A DNA stretch of 64,000 nt. It comes from Mesorhizobium sp. B4-1-3. GTDB lineage: Bacteria; Pseudomonadota; Alphaproteobacteria; Rhizobiales; Rhizobiaceae. A program made the translations under genes and the position numbers. Where the stretch lies: contig NZ_VFTG01000013.1 of the NCBI RefSeq assembly GCF_006439355.1, positions 62,001 through 126,000 of the forward strand, written 5' to 3'. Within the stretch, counting starts at the first letter, position 1; each line of letters opens with the position of its first letter. A model generated the notes under the pieces. It ran no database searches, was not told the origin of the DNA, and saw only the letters and a list, made by a program, of their open reading frames with translations. Below are positions 8,444 to 16,416 of the stretch, piece after piece.

Positions 8444-8916
8444 GCTCGCGTCCCACGCCGTTCCGGCTGCATTGCCACGGAGGTCGGAGGGAACTGCAGA
8501 TGGCCCTGAACTTGGTCGACTTCGGCTGCCGTGAGTAACGAGCGCAGTCGTGCAATGATCGGCGCGCACGGAATGTAGAGGGTGGAAGCATCCGGAGAGC
8601 GCTGGCCGGCCAAGTTTACGTCGACCAAGCGAAAACGCTCGGCGTCGATCAAGGCGACGCAATTTTCAAGCGAGAGCCAGGATCTCCCTCTGCACTCCTT
8701 GAACAACTCATCAAAACGGTCGCCAACCGTCCCTACACGCACACCGAAATCCCTGACGAGTTCGGCGACGATCGCCATGGCGACAACGTCCCCCGGGGTG
8801 AAGCTGGGGGCATGCCCTTTATGTAGGGCCAGTGCGGGAATTGCGTCCCGCCACGTGCGAAGGGCATCCACCGAAATAGATAGCAATTCACGAATCTGGC
8901 TCTGAGTATAGCGCAT
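8440..8916 (-). CDS. MerR-like helix-turn-helix protein heading the methyltransferase cassette
   Basis: A 158-residue protein whose N-terminus (YTQSQIRELLSISVDALRTW) reads like a MerR/excisionase-type winged helix-turn-helix; the motif FTPGDVVAMAIVAELV follows. The remainder is not recognised. It is the first gene of the leftward cassette and overlaps the methyltransferase start by 4 nt. A hairpin-rich inverted-repeat region (8931-8990) lies immediately upstream, so autoregulation of the cassette is a natural hypothesis. Alternatively it could be a DNA-binding subunit that helps the methyltransferase. Confidence 0.65.
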   Translation of the reverse strand: MRYTQSQIRELLSISVDALRTWRDAIPALALHKGHAPSFTPGDVVAMAIVAELVRDFGVRVGTVGDRFDELFKECRGRSWLSLENCVALIDAERFRLVDVNLAGQRSPDASTLYIPCAPIIARLRSLLTAAEVDQVQGHLQFPPTSVAMQPERRGTRA

Positions 8917-8930
8917 TGCACCATATTAGT

Positions 8931-8990
8931 ATGGAACTAGCCCCGTATCAATGCGGGGCTTGCCCCGTGTTAGTTCTATATATGTTCCAT
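8931..8990. promoter_or_regulatory. Nested inverted repeats upstream of the HTH gene; rest of gap 8917-9261
   Basis: Three nested complementary pairs are packed into 60 bp: ATGGAAC (8931-8937) with GTTCCAT (8984-8990), GAACTA (8934-8939) with TAGTTC (8971-8976), and GCCCCG (8940-8945) with CGGGGC (8954-8959), the latter also able to pair with GCCCCG at 8962-8967. The site is AT-rich at its edges and sits 15-75 bp upstream of the HTH start codon, where an operator is expected. The rest of the 345-bp gap up to 9261 shows no gene: a short duplication of TGAAGGGTTCCCA near 9142-9170, a GC palindrome near 9220-9236 and a weak hairpin GAAGCG/CGCTTC (9243-9259) just past the MocR-type gene stop. Confidence 0.45.
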
Positions 8991-9261
8991 GGTCTGATGT
9001 GTCTGATCAAGCAAGTGCCACCAGGAGCATGCCGCCTATCAAGTTTGAAAGTATGCGAGGCCTTGCTGCAGAACGGAGGCGACCCAGACCGTGGCTCGGT
9101 CGCGGAGGGAGACGCCTTCCTCTCATACCAGACTTTTCCCGTGAAGGGTTCCCAACCTGAAGGGTTCCCAAAAGGAGTTCTTTAGAGGGCTACGGAGGAG
9201 ATGTAGTTGTCATCATCGCTCGGCGCGCGGCGCGCCGTCATTGAAGCGACAAACGCTTCCC

Positions 9262-10740
9262 TCACCCCAGCACCTCCCCGATCGCCTGGGCCAACCTCTC
9301 CACCCCCTCCCTTGTCTGCGCCGCGTCACATGCGGCGTATCCCAGCACCAGGCCTTGGGTCGGCGCGGTGTTCTGGAAATATTTCGACAGCGGCGAGACG
9401 TTGATCGCCCTTTTCGCCGCGGCCTGGCTGACCTGGATGTCGTCGATGCCTTCCTTGAGATAGCCCACCACCTGGATGCCGGCTTCGGCCGGCGAAAGAG
9501 TGATCTCGTCGCGCAGGCGTTCGGCGACGATATCGCGGAAGAGCTGGCGGCGCTGGGCGTAGATGCGGCGCATGCGCTTCAGGTGCCGGCTCATATGGCC
9601 TTCGGTGATGAAATCGGCGAGAGCTGCCTGCAGCAGCAGCGGCGCGAACTGGCCGGTGGTGGAGAGGGCGTTGACGATGCGGCCGGCGAGCTCCGGCGGC
9701 AGCACCATGAAGCCGATGCGCAGCGCGGGGAACAGAAGCTTGGCGAAGGTGCCGACATAGATGACGCGGCCGGAGCGGTCCATGCTCTGGATCGCCGGCA
9801 CGGGGCGGCCCTGGAAACGGTATTCGCCGTCGAAATCATCCTCGATCACCCAGGAATTCGCCGTCTCGGCGATGTCGAGCAGGCGCAGCCGCTCCTCCAT
9901 GCGCATGGTGATGCCGAGCGGATGCTGGCAGGCCGGCGTCACATAGATGAGGCGCGGCGAAAAACTTGGAGCATCGAGACGCCAGCCGCGCTCCTGGTCG
10001 ACCGCAATCGGCAGGATCCTGGCGCCGGCCACGGTGAAGGCGGCCTTGGCGCCGTAATAGCCGGGCTCCTCCATCCATACGGTGTCGTCGGGGTCGAGCA
10101 GCAGGCGCGCCAGAAGATCAAAGGCGGCCTGGGCGCCGGTGGTGACGACGATCTGCTCCGGCCGGCAGCGCACGCCGCGCGCGGAGAAGAGATAGCCGGC
10201 GATCGCCTCCTTCAGCGCCGGGTGGCCGGTGACGTCATAGGTGCCGAACAGCGTCTCGCCGCCATGGCTGGCGCGGCGCGCCACCAGCCGGCCCCAGACG
10301 CCGAAGGGAAAGCTCTGCGCATCCGGCATGCCGGGGTGGAAGGCGACATGCCCCGGACGGCCGTGATGGTAGGGCTGACTGAGCAGAAGCTGGCCGCGCA
10401 GCGAGGGTGAGCGCAGCGGCACCGGCGGCTCCTCGCGCGGCGACTCACGCGGGCCGTCGGGCAGGTCGACGATGACCGGGCGGGCGCCCCGGCGGTTGGC
10501 GAGATAGCCCTCGGTGACGAGCTGGTCGTAGGCGGCGACGATGGTGTTGCGGCCAAGGCCGAGCTCGGCGGCCAAAGCGCGGGTGGAAGGCAGTTCCGAG
10601 CCGGGAGGGAGCGCGCGGCTGCGGATGATGGCCACGAGGCCGTGATAGAGCTGGCGCGAGAGATGCTCGGGGCCGGCGCGGTTCACGGTGAGCGTGTCGA
10701 GGGGGAAGGGTTGGGGTTTGGGGTGCGGGCGCATTTTCAT
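9262..10740 (-). CDS. MocR/PdxR-type GntR-aminotransferase fusion transcription regulator
   Basis: A 492-residue fusion of an N-terminal GntR winged helix (about 25-92, PPGSELPSTRALAAELGLGR) with a fold-type I aminotransferase-like domain (about 125-490). The PLP lysine is Lys334 in VGTFAKLLFP, and the acidic motif EDDFDGEYR (300-308) supplies the pyridine-binding Asp. Such regulators bind PLP or an amino-compound adduct and control nearby genes. The family was named after MocR, linked to rhizopine catabolism in Sinorhizobium, but most members control PLP, GABA or taurine genes. It is divergent from the IolE/MocC-like gene at 11295, with 554 bp between them. No effector can be read from sequence. 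Confidence 0.9.
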   Translation of the reverse strand: MKMRPHPKPQPFPLDTLTVNRAGPEHLSRQLYHGLVAIIRSRALPPGSELPSTRALAAELGLGRNTIVAAYDQLVTEGYLANRRGARPVIVDLPDGPRESPREEPPVPLRSPSLRGQLLLSQPYHHGRPGHVAFHPGMPDAQSFPFGVWGRLVARRASHGGETLFGTYDVTGHPALKEAIAGYLFSARGVRCRPEQIVVTTGAQAAFDLLARLLLDPDDTVWMEEPGYYGAKAAFTVAGARILPIAVDQERGWRLDAPSFSPRLIYVTPACQHPLGITMRMEERLRLLDIAETANSWVIEDDFDGEYRFQGRPVPAIQSMDRSGRVIYVGTFAKLLFPALRIGFMVLPPELAGRIVNALSTTGQFAPLLLQAALADFITEGHMSRHLKRMRRIYAQRRQLFRDIVAERLRDEITLSPAEAGIQVVGYLKEGIDDIQVSQAAAKRAINVSPLSKYFQNTAPTQGLVLGYAACDAAQTREGVERLAQAIGEVLG

Positions 10741-10796
10741 CGTGCGCCGTGGGCGATGCGGCTGCCGCGTGCGGGCCTTCCAGGTCGAGTTCCTTC

Positions 10797-10955
10797 GCGC
10801 CCCCCTCTGTCCTGCCGGACATCTCCCCCACTTGGGGGGAGATTGGCAGCTTCACCGCCCCGCTCTTTCCTGCGACGCTTGTGATTGGCGAAAGCCGGCG
10901 TGACATCGATCTCCCCCCTCGTGGGGGAGATGCCCGGTAGGGCAGAGGGGGGCGC
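10797..10955. repeat. Long imperfect palindromic intergenic repeat; gap 10741-11294
   Basis: Two 35-nt arms at 10797-10831 and 10921-10955 are complementary with only three mismatches (arms begin GCGCCCCCCTCTG and end with its complement). The left arm is followed by a second inner palindrome, ATCTCCCCC-acttg-GGGGGAGAT. Repeats of this look are common between genes in Mesorhizobium and related genomes. The gap 10741-11294 otherwise holds no gene: a TTTTCCGGAAAA palindrome near 11050 and a short tandem repeat near 11126. No clear promoter was identified by eye. Confidence 0.8.
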
Positions 10956-11125
10956 TGTCCCGCCGACGATCGACATTTGCTGACGTCCGTTCCTTCTTCT
11001 CCCATCCTGCCACAGCCATCTCCCCGCACAAACTGGTTCCTTCATTTTCCGGAAAACTGGCCCTCGCGGGGGAGACAGAGCAGGTTAGACTTCGATCACT
11101 GACGTTGGGGCAAGACGTCGACAAG

Positions 11126-11161
11126 GACATGCAAGACGGGGACATGCACGACGGGGACATG
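11126..11161. repeat. Short tandem repeat, 15-bp unit
   Basis: Two copies of a 15-bp unit (GACATGCAAGACGGG and GACATGCACGACGGG) are followed by the start of a third (GACATG). There is no spacer structure, so this is a simple tandem duplication in the intergenic stretch before the IolE/MocC-like gene. Confidence 0.8.
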
Positions 11162-11294
11162 TGAGGCTCGGCGCTGGGAGGGCGTCCGGCCGAACGAAAC
11201 GGCAGGGTTTCGCCCTGCCGCTAGCAATCGCAGCCATCTCCTCCCGAGATCATGAACCCCGCAGCCATACCGGCTGCGGGGCGGAAAGCGAGCA

Positions 11295-12206
11295 ATGACG
11301 ACCATACGACTTGGCATCAACCCGATCACCTGGACCAATGACGACGTACCGGAACTGGGCGGCGACACGCCGCTCGAGACGTGCCTGAGCGAAACCGCGG
11401 AAGCCGGCTATGCGGGCACCGAGCTTGGCGGCAAGTTCCCGCGCGACAGTCGCACGCTGCGGCCCATCCTCGACCATTACGGGCTGGCGCTGGTCTCCGG
11501 CTGGTATGACGGGCGCATCTGCGAGAAGGATGTGGACGAGGAGTTCGAGGCGATCCGACCGCATCTGACGCTGCTGCGCGACCTCGGCGCCCGGCATGTC
11601 GTCTATGCCGACACCTCGCGCGGCCGGCATGGCGCGATCCACGATCCGATCTCGCAGCGGCCGAAGCTGATGGACTGCGAATGGAAGGCCTATGGCGCCA
11701 AGATCACCCGGCTCGCCGAGCGTTTTTCCGATTTCGGCGTCGGCATGGCCTTCCACCATCACATGGGCACGATCGTCGAGACCGACCAGGAGATCGACAG
11801 GCTGATGCACACGACCGGCGAGGCGGTCGGCCTGCTCTACGATACCGGGCATTGCGCCTTTTCGGGCGGCGACCCGGAGCGATTGCTGCGCCGGCATGTC
11901 GAGCGCGTCGTGCATGTGCATTGCAAGGACGTGCGCCCGGCTATCTTGAAGAAGGCGCGTGAGGCCGACATGAGCTTCATGGGCGCGGTGATGGAAGGGA
12001 TCTTCACCGTGCCGGGCGACGGCGCGATCGACTATCCGACGCTGCTCAGGATCCTCGCCGACCAGGGCTATTCCGGCTGGCTGGTGGTGGAGGCCGAGCA
12101 GGATCCGGCCAAGGCGCATCCCCTGACCTATGCCACGATGGGCTACCGCAGCCTGAAGAAACTGGCCGAGAGTGCGGGTTTCCACGTGCACGAGCGGAAA
12201 ACCTGA
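11295..12206 (+). CDS. IolE/MocC-family inosose dehydratase-like enzyme
   Basis: A 303-residue TIM-barrel protein of the xylose-isomerase-like fold, clearly paralogous to the iolE product at 24561-25475: both share GINPITW/GMSPIAW starts, FHHHMGTIVET/YHHHMAAVVET, LLYDTGHCAFSGGD/LLLDAGHLAFAGGD, HCKDVR/HVKDVR, FTVPGDG and VVEAEQDP. Conserved Glu, Asp and His residues in these motifs are the expected metal ligands. IolE dehydrates 2-keto-myo-inositol; MocC is a rhizopine-catabolism relative of unknown chemistry. Being the first gene upstream of a sugar ABC transporter and an IolG-like dehydrogenase, it probably acts on another inositol or inosose isomer. Which of the two activities applies cannot be told from sequence. 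Confidence 0.85.
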   Translation: MTTIRLGINPITWTNDDVPELGGDTPLETCLSETAEAGYAGTELGGKFPRDSRTLRPILDHYGLALVSGWYDGRICEKDVDEEFEAIRPHLTLLRDLGARHVVYADTSRGRHGAIHDPISQRPKLMDCEWKAYGAKITRLAERFSDFGVGMAFHHHMGTIVETDQEIDRLMHTTGEAVGLLYDTGHCAFSGGDPERLLRRHVERVVHVHCKDVRPAILKKAREADMSFMGAVMEGIFTVPGDGAIDYPTLLRILADQGYSGWLVVEAEQDPAKAHPLTYATMGYRSLKKLAESAGFHVHERKT

Positions 12207-12233
12207 AGGCGGAATGGGGCGCCGGGGAGGGAA

Positions 12234-13331
12234 ATGAGTTCGGTTCTGTACCAGAAGGTGGTCAAGAATTTCGGCGCGCTCAACGTGCTGCGATCGCTCG
12301 ACCTCGCCGTGCCGGACCATAAGTTCCTTGCCCTCCTCGGTCCATCGGGCTGCGGCAAGACGACAGCGCTGCGCATCCTCGCCGGGCTCGACATGCCGAC
12401 CGCCGGCAAGGTCTTCATCGGCGAACGGGACGTGACCCGGCTGCAGCCGCGCGATCGTGACATCGCCATGGTGTTCCAGAGCTACGCGCTCTATCCCCAA
12501 ATGACGGTCGCCGAAAACATCGGCTATCCGCTGTGGATCCGCGGCACGCCGGATGCCGGGCGCAAAGCCAAGATCGGCGAGGTCGCCGCGGTCCTCGAGA
12601 TCGGCCATCTGCTCGACCGCCGGCCGCGCCAGCTCTCCGGCGGCCAGCGCCAGCGCGTGGCGCTGGCCCGTGCCATCGTGCGCGACCCGGCCGCCTTCCT
12701 CATGGACGAGCCGCTGTCCAATCTCGACGCGCGGCTAAGGCTCACCATGCGCGGCGAGATCAAGCGGCTCTGCCAGCGGCTCAGCGCCACCACCATCTAT
12801 GTCACCCACGACCAGGTCGAGGCGCTCACCATGGCCGATCTCGTCGCGGTCATGCATGGCGGCGAATTGCAGCAGATGGCGCCGCCGATAGAGATCTACG
12901 ACCGACCGGCCAATCGCTTCGTCGCAACCTTCGTCGGCAATCCGCCGATGAACATCCTGCCGGCAGGGCTCTCCGAGCAAGGCGTCCTTGTGGCCGGCAA
13001 GGCGGTCGGTCTGGATGGCGCACGGCTCGCCGCCTGCCGCGCCGCTTCCGTTGCCGAAATCGGCCTGCGGCCGGAGGACTGCAGCGTCGCCCCCGTCGAT
13101 ACGCCGGATGCCCTGCCCGGCGAGATCTACGTCGTCGAACCGATGGGCAATGAGACGCTGGTCAATGTCCGCCTCGATGGAGGCAACGTCTCGGTACGGG
13201 CCGGCCGCGATTTCCGGGGTGTGGTGGGTGAAAGCATCGGCGTCGCCTTCGACCCGGCGAATGCCTGTTTCTTCAATTCGGCCGGCCTGACAGCCGTCCA
13301 CAGGGTCAACAACAATGGGAGAGTGACATGA
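12234..13331 (+). CDS. MalK/UgpC-type sugar ABC transporter ATP-binding protein
   Basis: A 365-residue ABC ATPase with Walker A GPSGCGKTT (36-44), Q-loop VFQSYALYP, signature LSGGQRQ (134-140), Walker B AAFLMDEP (153-160) and switch His in VTHDQVEA. The C-terminal ~120 residues form the TOBE-type regulatory domain of the MalK group. It energises the permeases encoded at 14641-16361. SD GGAGGG precedes the ATG, and the stop overlaps the start of the binding-protein gene by 4 nt. In MalK-type operons it is unusual for the ATPase gene to come first, but this does occur in rhizobia. Confidence 0.92.
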   Translation: MSSVLYQKVVKNFGALNVLRSLDLAVPDHKFLALLGPSGCGKTTALRILAGLDMPTAGKVFIGERDVTRLQPRDRDIAMVFQSYALYPQMTVAENIGYPLWIRGTPDAGRKAKIGEVAAVLEIGHLLDRRPRQLSGGQRQRVALARAIVRDPAAFLMDEPLSNLDARLRLTMRGEIKRLCQRLSATTIYVTHDQVEALTMADLVAVMHGGELQQMAPPIEIYDRPANRFVATFVGNPPMNILPAGLSEQGVLVAGKAVGLDGARLAACRAASVAEIGLRPEDCSVAPVDTPDALPGEIYVVEPMGNETLVNVRLDGGNVSVRAGRDFRGVVGESIGVAFDPANACFFNSAGLTAVHRVNNNGRVT

Positions 13332-14641
13332 TGCATTCCAGCAGACTTACTCGCCGCTCCGTCATCAAGGGTGGACTTGGCCTGGCTTTGGCCACCACCG
13401 CCCTGACCACGCTCGGCCTGCCGATGCCCGCGAAGGCAGCCGGCAAGAAGGTGATCATCGGCGCCTTCGCCGATGGCGGGCTGACGCCATTCAAGGAAAA
13501 GATCATCCCGCTGGCCAAGGAACAGGGCTTCGACATCCAGTTCCTCGAGGACGAATACGGGGTGACGCTTGAGAAGTGGTTCGCCGACGCCCAGAGCGGC
13601 GCCGGCCAGTACGATCTCTACCTGCTCGACGACCCGTGGGTGCCGCAGTTCGGCGCCGCCAACGTGCTCGAGGACCTCGGCGCCGGCGGCATCGACGGGT
13701 CGGACAAGGACTGGATCAGCCCGATGATCGACATGGGCTACTGGCCGCCGCAGCAGGGGCCGCGCGTCAAGGGCTTCGAGAACGCCAAGCCGACGCTGAT
13801 CTGCGTGCCCTTCGTCGGCGACCTGCAGACGCTCACCTATCGTAACGACGTCTTCACCGGCGGCGCGCCCAAGACCTGGGACGAGGTGATCGCCAAGGGC
13901 AAGGAAGGCGTGGCGGCCGGCAAGATCAAGTACCCGGTCGTCTTCCGGGGTGTCTCCGGCAACCCGATCGTCACCAGCTGGTATCCCATCTTCCTGTCGT
14001 TCGGCGGCTCGTTCTTCGACGACAAGTGGAACCCGATCTTCAACTCGACCCAAGGCAAGGCCTCGGCCGATTTCTTCGTCGGCACGATGAAGCAGAACGC
14101 GCCGAGCGGCGTGGTCGAGTTCGACTCCGATCAGGAGGGCGCGGCAATCCTCGGCGGCGAGGCCGGCGCCATCATCCAGTATTCGGGCAACGCGCTGAAG
14201 GCCGACGATCCGGCGCAGACCAAAGTCGCCGGCAAGCTCGATTTCGGCGTCGTGCCGAAGCAGGAAAAGGCGATCGCTCAGATGGGCATCTTCATCGCCG
14301 GCGTGCCGAAATCGGCGCCCAACAAGGCGAACTCGATCGCCTTCCTGAAATGGTATGTCAGCGCCGAAACCCAGGCTAAGCTCTCGGAAGCGGGCTCTAT
14401 TCCCGTCAAGCGCAGCGCCTTCGGCATCGCAAAGCCGGGCAACCGGTTGATCCCGGTCGCGCTGCAGCAGCTCGACGCGGGCGCCTTGCCGCGGCCGCGC
14501 ACGCCGGACTGGGCAAAGGTCGAGGAACTGCTCGGCATCGAGCTCAACAAGGCGCTGCAAGCCGGCTCCGGCGGCGGCGCCGCACTCGACACGGCCGCCA
14601 AGCAGGTCAAGGACTATCTCACCACGGCCGGATACTACTGA
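13328..14641 (+). CDS. Family 1 extracellular sugar-binding protein, Tat-type signal
   Basis: A 437-residue periplasmic solute-binding protein of ABC importer type. The N-terminus has a twin-arginine pattern (TRRSVIKG at 9-16) followed by a hydrophobic stretch and a PAKAAG cleavage region, so Tat export is likely. The body shows the usual family-1 landmarks, such as VIIGAFADGG, DLYLLDDPWVPQFG, a central TWDEVIAKGKEG hinge segment and C-terminal NKANSIAFLKWY. It is coupled to the ATPase upstream and the permease downstream (1-nt overlap). The substrate is unknown; neighbours suggest a polyol or inositol-like sugar. Confidence 0.9.
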   Translation: MMHSSRLTRRSVIKGGLGLALATTALTTLGLPMPAKAAGKKVIIGAFADGGLTPFKEKIIPLAKEQGFDIQFLEDEYGVTLEKWFADAQSGAGQYDLYLLDDPWVPQFGAANVLEDLGAGGIDGSDKDWISPMIDMGYWPPQQGPRVKGFENAKPTLICVPFVGDLQTLTYRNDVFTGGAPKTWDEVIAKGKEGVAAGKIKYPVVFRGVSGNPIVTSWYPIFLSFGGSFFDDKWNPIFNSTQGKASADFFVGTMKQNAPSGVVEFDSDQEGAAILGGEAGAIIQYSGNALKADDPAQTKVAGKLDFGVVPKQEKAIAQMGIFIAGVPKSAPNKANSIAFLKWYVSAETQAKLSEAGSIPVKRSAFGIAKPGNRLIPVALQQLDAGALPRPRTPDWAKVEELLGIELNKALQAGSGGGAALDTAAKQVKDYLTTAGYY

Positions 14642-15546
14642 TGCGAACCGGCACGCAGGCACGCAAATATCGCCTGCAGGGGGCGGGGCTCGACCTCGCC
14701 CTTCCCTACCTCATGCTGGCGCCGGGCCTGACGATCGTGCTCGGCATACTCGTCTATCCACTGTGGGATGGGCTCCGAGCCAGCACCAGAGCCTATCGCT
14801 ATGGCTCGCCGGTGGCCGATGTCGGCCTGCAGAACTATCTGCATCTGTGGAGCGACGCGCAGTTTCTCAACGCGCTCTGGGTCACGGTGAAGTTCGTGGC
14901 GCTGTCGGTGTCTTTCGAGGCGGTGCTGGGCTTCGCGCTGGCGCTGTTTTGCCTGCACGAGTTCCGCGGCATCCGGCTGCTCAGGACCGTGCTGATCATT
15001 CCCATGGTGATCACGCCCGTCGTCGTCGCCATCGTCTTCCGACTGATCTATGCCAGCGACGCCGGAATGCTGACTGCGCTATGCAAAGCCATGGGCGGCG
15101 GCGGGGTCCAGATCCTAGGCAATCCGCTCAATGCCTTTATCGGCCTGGTGGCGCTCGACGTCTGGGAATGGACGCCGCTGATGTTCCTGATCCTACTTGC
15201 CGGGCTGCAATCGCTGCCGCACGAGCCGTTCGAGGCGGCGCGCGTCGACGGCGCCGGCGCTTGGCGCGTCTTTGCCGATCTCACCTTTCCGATGATGCGG
15301 CCGGTGCTGGCGGTGGCGATCGTTCTCAGGACCATCGACGCCTTCGGCACCTTCGACCAGGTTTTCGTCTTGACCCGTGGCGGGCCGGGCGAAGCGACGA
15401 GGCTGATCTCGATCTACGGCTACGATACCGCGTTCAAGTTCCAGCAGACCGGGTACGCGGCGGCGCTGTTCGTGACGATCGGCCTCGTCGTGCTCGCGCT
15501 CGCCTTCAGCGCCATCAGGCTGCTGCGCAGGATCGACGCGTCATGA
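14641..15546 (+). CDS. MalF-type sugar ABC transporter permease
   Basis: A 301-residue inner-membrane protein with about six hydrophobic segments. The cytoplasmic EAA loop, EAARVDGAGAWRVFADLTFP (199-218 approximately), contacts the ATPase. The first segment (LMLAPGLTIVLGILVYPLW) and the periplasmic loop match the MalF/UgpA group. It follows the binding-protein gene with a 1-nt overlap and overlaps the next permease by ATGA, as expected for equimolar permease subunits. Confidence 0.92.
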   Translation: MRTGTQARKYRLQGAGLDLALPYLMLAPGLTIVLGILVYPLWDGLRASTRAYRYGSPVADVGLQNYLHLWSDAQFLNALWVTVKFVALSVSFEAVLGFALALFCLHEFRGIRLLRTVLIIPMVITPVVVAIVFRLIYASDAGMLTALCKAMGGGGVQILGNPLNAFIGLVALDVWEWTPLMFLILLAGLQSLPHEPFEAARVDGAGAWRVFADLTFPMMRPVLAVAIVLRTIDAFGTFDQVFVLTRGGPGEATRLISIYGYDTAFKFQQTGYAAALFVTIGLVVLALAFSAIRLLRRIDAS

Positions 15547-16361
15547 GCAACCGTATGGCGCGCATCCTCACCACCATCTTCGTGCTGGCCGTCGTGCTGC
15601 TGCCGATCTACTGGCTGGTCTCGACCTCGCTCAAATCGAACCGCGAGATCACTCAGGAAGGCACGCTCTACCCGCATGTGCCGACGCTCGACAATTATGT
15701 GCGGCTGTTTACCGAAAAGCAGTTCGGCTCCTATTTGACGAACTCGCTGGTGGTGACCTTCTTCTCGGTCGCGGTCGCGCTGATCGTCGGCGCGATGGGC
15801 GCCTATGCGATTGCCAGGTTCCGGCTGCCTTTCGCCGCGGAGCGCAAGGTCGGTCTGTTCCTACTCACCCTGCGCATCATCCCGCCGGTCGTCATCCTGA
15901 TTCCCGTCTATCTGTTGATGCTCAGCCTCGGCCTGCTCGACAGCTGGCTCGGCCTGATCGCCACCTACACCGCCTTCAACGTCACCTTCTGCGTCTGGAT
16001 GATGGAGAGCTTCTTTCGCGAGATTCCCGTCGATCTCGAGGAAGCGGCGATGGTCGACGGCGATTCGCGCTTCGGCGCCTTCCGCCGCATCACGCTGCCG
16101 TTGGCGGCACCGGGGCTCGCGGCCACCGCCATCTTCGCCGTGCTGGTCACGTTCAACGAGTTCCTCTTCGCGCTGGCGCTGACGGCGACGCCGCGCGCCA
16201 TGACCATGCCGCGCGGGACGGCGACGCTGATCGGCCGCATCGACACCGACTGGGCCTCGATGGCGGCGGCCGGCGTCATCGGCGCGCTGCCGATCGTGTT
16301 CTTCGCGCTGCTGGTGCAGCGGCATCTGGTGCGCGGGCTGACCATGGGCGCGGTGAAATAG
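15543..16361 (+). CDS. MalG-type sugar ABC transporter permease
   Basis: A 272-residue inner-membrane permease. The start ATG at 15543 overlaps the stop of the preceding permease (ATGA) and gives a protein beginning MSNRMARILTTIFVLAV, directly into the first membrane segment; the same frame is open further upstream, but that part is a shadow of the preceding gene. It has the EAA motif EEAAMVDGDSRFGAFRRITL and five to six membrane segments. It pairs with the MalF-type subunit to form the channel. Confidence 0.92.
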   Translation: MSNRMARILTTIFVLAVVLLPIYWLVSTSLKSNREITQEGTLYPHVPTLDNYVRLFTEKQFGSYLTNSLVVTFFSVAVALIVGAMGAYAIARFRLPFAAERKVGLFLLTLRIIPPVVILIPVYLLMLSLGLLDSWLGLIATYTAFNVTFCVWMMESFFREIPVDLEEAAMVDGDSRFGAFRRITLPLAAPGLAATAIFAVLVTFNEFLFALALTATPRAMTMPRGTATLIGRIDTDWASMAAAGVIGALPIVFFALLVQRHLVRGLTMGAVK

Positions 16362-16416
16362 ATGCCGGGCATGTTGAACTTGCCGTCGCGGACGGCCGCA
16401 CAGGAAAGTTGAACGC

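Noticed and set aside
2671..8916. Defence cassette as part of the same element as the pAgo and integrase
   Set aside because: The orientation of the tRNA scar puts the integrase element on its left; no second tRNA scar was seen at the right side of the cassette, so a shared element is not supported.
9262..10740. Naming the regulator mocR and assigning it to rhizopine genes
   Set aside because: MocR-type proteins form a large family with varied targets, and this gene is more than 30 kb from the mocDEF-like genes; only family level is supported.
11101..11165. CRISPR-like repeat
   Set aside because: The 15-bp units are directly adjacent with no spacers, and only two full copies occur.
11250..12608. 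Long minus-strand frame (452 codons) across the IolE-like gene and ABC ATPase
   Set aside because: It is antisense to two genes with firm family motifs. The peptide has no recognisable domain and shows shadow-type composition.
14763..15542. N-terminal extension of the MalG-type permease
   Set aside because: The stretch lies in the coding region of the MalF-type permease in another frame; the ATGA overlap at 15543 gives a normal-length permease.
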